Positions 7,745 through 11,386 of a stretch of 11,386 bases of DNA are shown here, in pieces (the stretch's first letter is position 1; each line of letters starts with the position of its first letter). The position numbers were made by a program, and so were the translations under genes. The DNA is from a bacterium (lineage in GTDB: Bacteria; UBA9089; UBA9088; JAGUXG01). Below the pieces are notes generated by a model. It ran no database searches. It saw only the letters and a program-made list of their open reading frames with translations, and was not told the origin of the DNA. The stretch covers positions 1 to 11,386 of the forward strand of contig JASEHO010000041.1 of the NCBI GenBank assembly GCA_030018505.1, read 5' to 3'.

Positions 7745-7986
7745 CTAAATGATGCCAGAAGTTTCTCTATCCAGGATTTTTTCTTATTTACCACCTTTTG
7801 AGTATTTAAGAATTCCACCATCCCCTTCCTACTGATATACCCAAGCCTGACTAAGGTATGACCAAGCCTCTCACCTGGTGACTTCTTCTGCTCCCTCAAG
7901 GCTCTCATCAACTGAGCCTGACTAAGTATCCCATTTTTGACCAACATATCTCCAATCTTTTCAGGCATTTTTTTAGCTATTAGCAT
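7741..7986 (-). CDS. Small MshEN-motif protein
   Basis: An 81-residue protein made of little more than one MshEN motif pair. The first motif is at residues 10-33 (KIGDML...L26...L30..Q33, Lys in place of the usual Arg). The second is at 40-63 (RLGHTL...M56...L60..Q63), with a six-residue spacer instead of five. A basic tail (KKKSWIEKLLASFR) follows, possibly amphipathic. The ATG at 7986 has a weak AAGAG nearby. M7 (ATG at 7968) starts nearer the motif, as in the 249-aa neighbour, and is a credible alternative that gives 75 residues. Its stop overlaps the next start as ATGA, so the two MshEN genes are translationally coupled and their products may pair. It lies just downstream of element B; without that insertion it would sit 22 nt after sppA. 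The altered first motif leaves c-di-GMP binding uncertain. Confidence 0.8.
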   Translation of the reverse strand: MLIAKKMPEKIGDMLVKNGILSQAQLMRALREQKKSPGERLGHTLVRLGYISRKGMVEFLNTQKVVNKKKSWIEKLLASFR

Positions 7987-8015
7987 TCAGCTCTTACTGA
8001 ACGCTTACTTAAAAC

Positions 8016-8217
8016 ATAACACTTTACTCATCTTGAGTAATAATCTCTCTATCGGTGAGGGAAAAATTCAATGTAAAATGCAAAACTAAACAATCCTAAA
8101 CTATCAATTCAAAATTACTCTTCTTCTCAAATGTTAATTGATAATTGCTAATTGATAATTTTACATTGATTGAATTCCCTTTTTTACCTGGTTTGCTTTG
8201 CCTGGCTAAACAGTTAC
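8016..8217. mobile_element. MITE-like palindromic element B, 202 bp, with 8-bp target duplication
   Basis: A non-coding element that fills the gap between sppA and the 81-aa gene, related to element A and in the same orientation. Shared exact blocks are TAACACTTTACTCATCT (8017-8033) and AAAATTCAATGTAAAATG (8063-8080), plus the TAATTGATAATT pair (8135-8146, 8149-8160) and GAATTCCCTTTTT near the right side. Inner arms ATTCAATGTAAAAT and ATTTTACATTGA are inverted repeats, and the ends read ATAAC and GTTAC. CTTAAAAC occurs immediately outside both ends (8008-8015 and 8218-8225), an 8-bp target-site duplication. The right copy contains the sppA stop codon. No ORF lies inside, so any transposase must act in trans. 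The source IS family cannot be named from this. Confidence 0.8.
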
Positions 8218-8218
8218 C

Positions 8219-9136
8219 TTAAAACATTCCAGGTTTCCACCTGTATTCTAATTTAGGACCAATATCTTCTATCTTATTCTGTGGTTTAATATTGGTGGTT
8301 ATCTCAGAAAATCTCTCTAATATCCTCTCAAAAGACGGCCTTTCATCCATTATCTTTGGCTCGCCCTTAATCCCAGCCAACCTTCCTGCCAAAGCTACAG
8401 CCTCATATAATCCACCAATTCCATCAACCAGACCAAGTTCCTTTGCCTTCTTTCCTGTAAATACCCTTCCATCTGCCAAAGTTTCTGTATCATTAGCTTT
8501 TAGTCTTCCTGAAGAGAGGACAACATTCAAGAACTGGCTAAAGGCATCGTCTATCAAGCCTTGAATTATCTTTCTCTCCTCCTCAGTCATTCCTCTCATC
8601 ATAGAGCCTATATCCTTGTGCTTACCACTCTTTATGGTAATAAATTTTACGCCTGTCTTGGTCATCAGACCCTCTAAGTTTGGAAGGCTAAAGATAACGC
8701 CTATACTTCCGGTTATACTACCATCATTGGCTAAAATCTTATCTGCAGCACAGGCAATATAGTACCCTCCAGAAGCTGCTACATCTCCAATTGAGACAAC
8801 GACCTTCTTGCCCTTCTTCTTAAGGCTTAGAATCTCCCTATATACCTCCTGAGAGGCAGCCACAGAGCCACCAGGGCTGTTTATTCTGAGGACAACAGCC
8901 TTTATCCTCTTATCGCCCGAGATTCTTTTGAGCCTCTTTATAATGTAGTCTGTGCCATAGAAATCAACAGAAGCAACCTCTATTGCCCCATAGATATTGA
9001 CCACAGCTACTCCCTCTTCAAAAATTTTACTATAGTCTTTCTCTCTTTGCTGGTTCACAATGAGCCAGATCCCAGAGACTACTGAGATAAACAAAAACCC
9101 CAGCAGGCTTATAAGTATAAGTTTTTCTTTTTTCAT
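8219..9136 (-). CDS. sppA: Signal peptide peptidase SppA, S49 family (short form)
   Basis: A membrane-anchored serine protease that degrades cleaved signal peptides and other membrane-embedded peptides. From the chosen ATG it has 305 residues, the size of the single-domain (Bacillus-like) SppA rather than the double-length E. coli form. An N-terminal helix (LILISLLGFLFISVVSGIWL) anchors it. The S49 core follows: VVLRINSPGGSVAAS, then DVAASGGYYIACAAD with the predicted nucleophile S122, then SGKHKDIGS with the predicted general base K174. The two are 52 residues apart, as in Bacillus SppA. GRVFTGKKAKELGLVDGIGG closes the core. The ATG at 9136 is preferred because AGGTGG lies 5 nt upstream and the codon overlaps the corA stop as TAATG. 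An in-frame GTG at 9145 would add three residues but has no Shine-Dalgarno of its own. The stop codon sits inside the right target duplication of element B. Confidence 0.92.
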   Translation of the reverse strand: MKKEKLILISLLGFLFISVVSGIWLIVNQQREKDYSKIFEEGVAVVNIYGAIEVASVDFYGTDYIIKRLKRISGDKRIKAVVLRINSPGGSVAASQEVYREILSLKKKGKKVVVSIGDVAASGGYYIACAADKILANDGSITGSIGVIFSLPNLEGLMTKTGVKFITIKSGKHKDIGSMMRGMTEEERKIIQGLIDDAFSQFLNVVLSSGRLKANDTETLADGRVFTGKKAKELGLVDGIGGLYEAVALAGRLAGIKGEPKIMDERPSFERILERFSEITTNIKPQNKIEDIGPKLEYRWKPGMF

Positions 9137-10107
9137 TATATCCACCTTTTTTTTCTAAAATAAATAAGGAGTCCAAGGGTGATAGATGCCATTAGGGCTA
9201 TAGCAAAGAGAACGCCTCCAATCCCCCATTTGAACTCTGGAAGTGCCAGATTCATTCCATAGTAACCGGTAATAAAGGTCAGAGACATAAAGATAGTGGC
9301 AACGACAGTCAGCACCTTCATAACCTGCGACATCTGGTTTGAGACATTTTGAAGATGAACCTCAAGATAGCTATTTAGCCATTGGAGGATATCTGTAGTA
9401 GCATCCCTGTAAGTCTCAAGGCTGATATTCATCTGCTCTATATGGTCCAAAATATCATCAAAGTATGGAATCATCTCTTCTTTAATAATTGAAGATTCTT
9501 TCTTGGCGATATACTTTATCACCCTTTGCTGAGGCGTAAGGATTCTTCTTAAGGCAATTATCTTCTTTTTTATTTCAAAAAGCCGACTTATCACCTCCTG
9601 GTCAGGCTTTTCAAGAGCAGCCTCCTCTATTCTATCTATCTCTAAATCTATCTTGCTTACTAAAAGAAAGAATCCATCAATAGCCCTATCAACGATAGCA
9701 TGGAGAAGAAAGTCTGGGGTTTTAATAAAAGACCCATCTTCTGAGGAGAACTTTTTGGCTATGTTGGCAAGAACAGGCACTGGCTTCTCATGGACAGTTA
9801 CCACATAGTTTTGACCAACAAACATATTTAGCTCCTCTGTAATTATCTCTCTTTCAGAATTTAAGAGGCTATAAATGACAATAAAAAGGTGGTCAGAAAA
9901 TTCATCAATCTTCGGCTGGCTCGGAAAGATACAGTCTTCAATCGCCAGGTCATGGAAAGAAAAGACCTCGTCTAATATAGCCAGATCCTCCTCTTTTGCC
10001 GCTTCAATATCTAACCAGAGAAGGTCTGCCTCCTTTTTATAAAGAGCAAGGTCTTCATATTTACCCTCCTCTACCCTTTTGTCTTTGCAAACTAATATTT
10101 TAATCAT
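9136..10107 (-). CDS. corA: CorA-family divalent cation (Mg2+/Co2+) channel
   Basis: A 323-residue inner-membrane channel subunit; the family forms pentamers that admit Mg2+ down the membrane potential. The large cytoplasmic N-terminal domain (1-260) includes the helical stretch DFLLHAIVDRAIDGFFLLVSKI region (132-153) and the long stalk helix. TM1 is about 264-281 and ends in the selectivity signature YGMN (283-286, in GYYGMNLALPEF). TM2 is about 296-316 and is followed by the basic tail FRKKRWI, the expected CorA ending. The start codon overlaps the upstream stop as ATGA, and the stop overlaps the sppA start as TAATG, so it sits in the middle of a tightly coupled trio. Length and topology are standard. 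Transport of Mg2+ versus Co2+, Ni2+ or Zn2+ cannot be settled from sequence alone. Confidence 0.95.
   Translation of the reverse strand: MIKILVCKDKRVEEGKYEDLALYKKEADLLWLDIEAAKEEDLAILDEVFSFHDLAIEDCIFPSQPKIDEFSDHLFIVIYSLLNSEREIITEELNMFVGQNYVVTVHEKPVPVLANIAKKFSSEDGSFIKTPDFLLHAIVDRAIDGFFLLVSKIDLEIDRIEEAALEKPDQEVISRLFEIKKKIIALRRILTPQQRVIKYIAKKESSIIKEEMIPYFDDILDHIEQMNISLETYRDATTDILQWLNSYLEVHLQNVSNQMSQVMKVLTVVATIFMSLTFITGYYGMNLALPEFKWGIGGVLFAIALMASITLGLLIYFRKKRWI
9142..9147 (-). promoter_or_regulatory. Ribosome binding site deciding the sppA start
   Basis: Minus-strand AGGTGG lies 5 nt before the ATG at 9136, inside the last codons of corA. It supports that ATG over the GTG at 9145, which lies within this same site. 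Confidence 0.65.
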
Positions 10108-11315
10108 CTTTTTTGCTTTTCCTGACCTTTGATTTCAGAGCACCTGACTTTATATATTCTCTTCTTATCGCACTTCTCTATAGTCAAGCAGAGATTCTCT
10201 GTCTCTATTTTCTCTCCTTCTTTCGGAATCCTTCCCAACCTATCTAAAATAAACCCAGAAATGGTCGTCCACTCGCCCTTTGGCAGTTCAATCCCAAATT
10301 CTTCACTAAGTAAATCTATATCAGCAAAGCCATCAATCAAGTATAATCCATCCGAAGGGTTTTGGACAAGTATATCCTCTACATCAAACTCATCTTCAAT
10401 CTCGCCGACTATCTCCTCTAAAAGGTCTTCTAATGTTACTAACCCAGAGGTGCCACCATACTCATCAACCACAATGCCAATATGGACCCTATTCCTTCTG
10501 AAGTCAGCCAAACAATCGTCTATTTTTGCCTGCTCAGGGATAAAATGGGCAAGCTTCATAAACTCTATGGCAGGAAGCTCCTTTTCCTTCTCCCAAAAAT
10601 TCAGAATATCCTTTGTATGAAGAATCCCGATAATGTCATCTAAGCCTTCATCATAGATAGGTAGCCTCGAGAATCCGCTTCTTTCCACTGTTTCAATCAC
10701 CTTCTCTAAATTTGTCTCGCAAGAAACGGTTATCATTTCTGTCCTTGTTGTCATTATCTCAGAGACCCTCCGCTTCGAAAGCCCAAGGACATTTACCACC
10801 ATATCCTCTTCAGTCTCAGAAAGCACCCCCTCTTTCTCTGCCTCTTTTACCAAAAGCTCAATCTCTCCACGGGTTATCTTCTCCCTCATTGGCTTGAGGA
10901 AAGAGACAAGATAGGTGAAAGGAAAGATAATCCTATAAGCTAAATTTATCTGCCAAAAGAATAAATGAATAAGATGGCTTGAAAACCTTCTAAAGACAGT
11001 CTTTGGGATGATCTCACAGAAAAGAAGAATAAATAAAGAGAGTCCTATTTCCGTAATCAAGAGGCTTTTTCCAAAGATAGAGGTGACAAGGCAGGAGGCA
11101 GTGATAATCCCAAGATTCACAGCAATAAGCATAGCCGCCACAAAGCGGTGTATCTCCTTAGTGAGGATCCGATGACAGGCGATAGCCCAAGGCACACCTG
11201 TTTCTGCCAGATGCCTCACCCTGATTCTATTTATTGAAAGCATGCCTATCTCAGCCCCTGAGAAGAAGGCCGCCATAGCCAGACCTATTGGAATTCCAAG
11301 CCACAAGATATTCAT
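10104..11315 (-). CDS. CNNM/CorC-type transporter with DUF21, tandem CBS and CorC_HlyC domains
   Basis: A 403-residue inner-membrane protein of the HlyC/CorC (CNNM) family, whose studied members export Mg2+ or are tied to Mg2+ and Co2+ resistance. The DUF21 membrane domain (1-145) has hydrophobic segments at about 3-26, 56-80, 86-103 and 116-140, with the family signatures FFSGAEIGMLS (17-27) and EIIPKT (101-106). The linker GVLSETEEDMVVNVLGLSKRRV leads to two CBS motifs: about 187-240 (MTTRTEMITV... FSRLPIYDE) and 252-305 (VHIGIVVDEYGGTSGLVTLEDLLEEIVGEI). These are expected to sense adenine nucleotides. A CorC_HlyC domain fills about 318-395. The ATG at 11315 begins directly at the first membrane segment and lacks a strong Shine-Dalgarno. 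It overlaps corA as ATGA, pairing a probable exporter with an importer. Old annotations as hemolysin would be misleading. Confidence 0.93.
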   Translation of the reverse strand: MNILWLGIPIGLAMAAFFSGAEIGMLSINRIRVRHLAETGVPWAIACHRILTKEIHRFVAAMLIAVNLGIITASCLVTSIFGKSLLITEIGLSLFILLFCEIIPKTVFRRFSSHLIHLFFWQINLAYRIIFPFTYLVSFLKPMREKITRGEIELLVKEAEKEGVLSETEEDMVVNVLGLSKRRVSEIMTTRTEMITVSCETNLEKVIETVERSGFSRLPIYDEGLDDIIGILHTKDILNFWEKEKELPAIEFMKLAHFIPEQAKIDDCLADFRRNRVHIGIVVDEYGGTSGLVTLEDLLEEIVGEIEDEFDVEDILVQNPSDGLYLIDGFADIDLLSEEFGIELPKGEWTTISGFILDRLGRIPKEGEKIETENLCLTIEKCDKKRIYKVRCSEIKGQEKQKR

Positions 11316-11346
11316 ATTAGAATCTTTCTTTGTATGTGTTTAGCTC

Positions 11347-11355
11347 ATTTTAGCA
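11347..11355 (-). promoter_or_regulatory. Possible extended -10 element upstream of the CNNM gene
   Basis: Minus-strand TGCTAAAAT matches an extended -10 (TGnTAnAAT-like), 31 nt before the ATG at 11315. A TTGAAC lies only 13 nt further upstream, too close for a normal -35. The window ends here, so an upstream gene in the same operon is equally possible. Confidence 0.2.
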
Positions 11356-11386
11356 TAAACAAAGGGTTCAAGGGATCCAGTGATCA

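Noticed and set aside
6995..7986. The two MshEN genes as fragments of one broken PilB/GspE ATPase gene
   Set aside because: Each has its own complete motif pair and they are joined by an ATGA overlap. No Walker A, Walker B or His-box remnant is present in any frame nearby, so separate small genes fit better.
11340..11386. Fourteen open minus-strand codons to a TAA, ending ...FVYAKMS, possibly the end of an upstream gene 24 nt before the CNNM gene
   Set aside because: The frame is too short to identify and one of three frames staying open over 14 codons is likely by chance. If real, it would weaken the promoter suggested at 11347-11355.

Overview
This is an 11.4 kb stretch of bacterial chromosome, moderately AT-rich by eye, with all eight confident genes on the minus strand. 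Transcription therefore runs from high to low coordinates. I see no rRNA, tRNA, CRISPR array or transposase gene. The gene set is housekeeping-like: a CNNM/CorC-type transporter, CorA, a membrane-anchored SppA and a GT4 glycosyltransferase. It also has a GT3-type glycogen synthase fused to a GT35 phosphorylase, and orphan c-di-GMP-type MshEN domains. This suggests a Gram-negative-like, probably uncultivated lineage such as Omnitrophota or Desantisbacteria. That placement is a weak inference from gene style, and nothing here fixes the phylum.

Layout in transcription order. (1) 11315-8219: a DUF21/CBS membrane protein, CorA and SppA. The first two overlap as ATGA and the next pair as TAATG, so they look translationally coupled. 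(2) 8016-8217: a 202-bp MITE-like palindromic element flanked by 8-bp direct repeats, one of which contains the sppA stop codon. (3) 7986-2737: an 81-aa and a 249-aa MshEN-domain protein (ATGA overlap). Then, after 25 nt and a perfect AGGAGGT, comes a 1410-aa glycogen synthase/alpha-glucan phosphorylase fusion. (4) 2503-2682: a second, related MITE-like element, followed by a good sigma70-type promoter. (5) 2402-21: a coiled-coil membrane protein with a probable C-terminal frameshift, then a GT4 glycosyltransferase.

Working together: the first block concerns divalent cation traffic and membrane protein turnover. The second joins glycogen synthesis and phosphorolysis in one polypeptide. Its two upstream partners carry the 24-residue RLG...Q repeats that bind cyclic di-GMP in MshE-type ATPases, but lack any ATPase. 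A c-di-GMP link to glycogen metabolism is a hypothesis from gene order only. Removing the element at 8016-8217 would leave only 22 nt between sppA and the 81-aa gene, so blocks 1 and 3 were probably one operon before the insertion.
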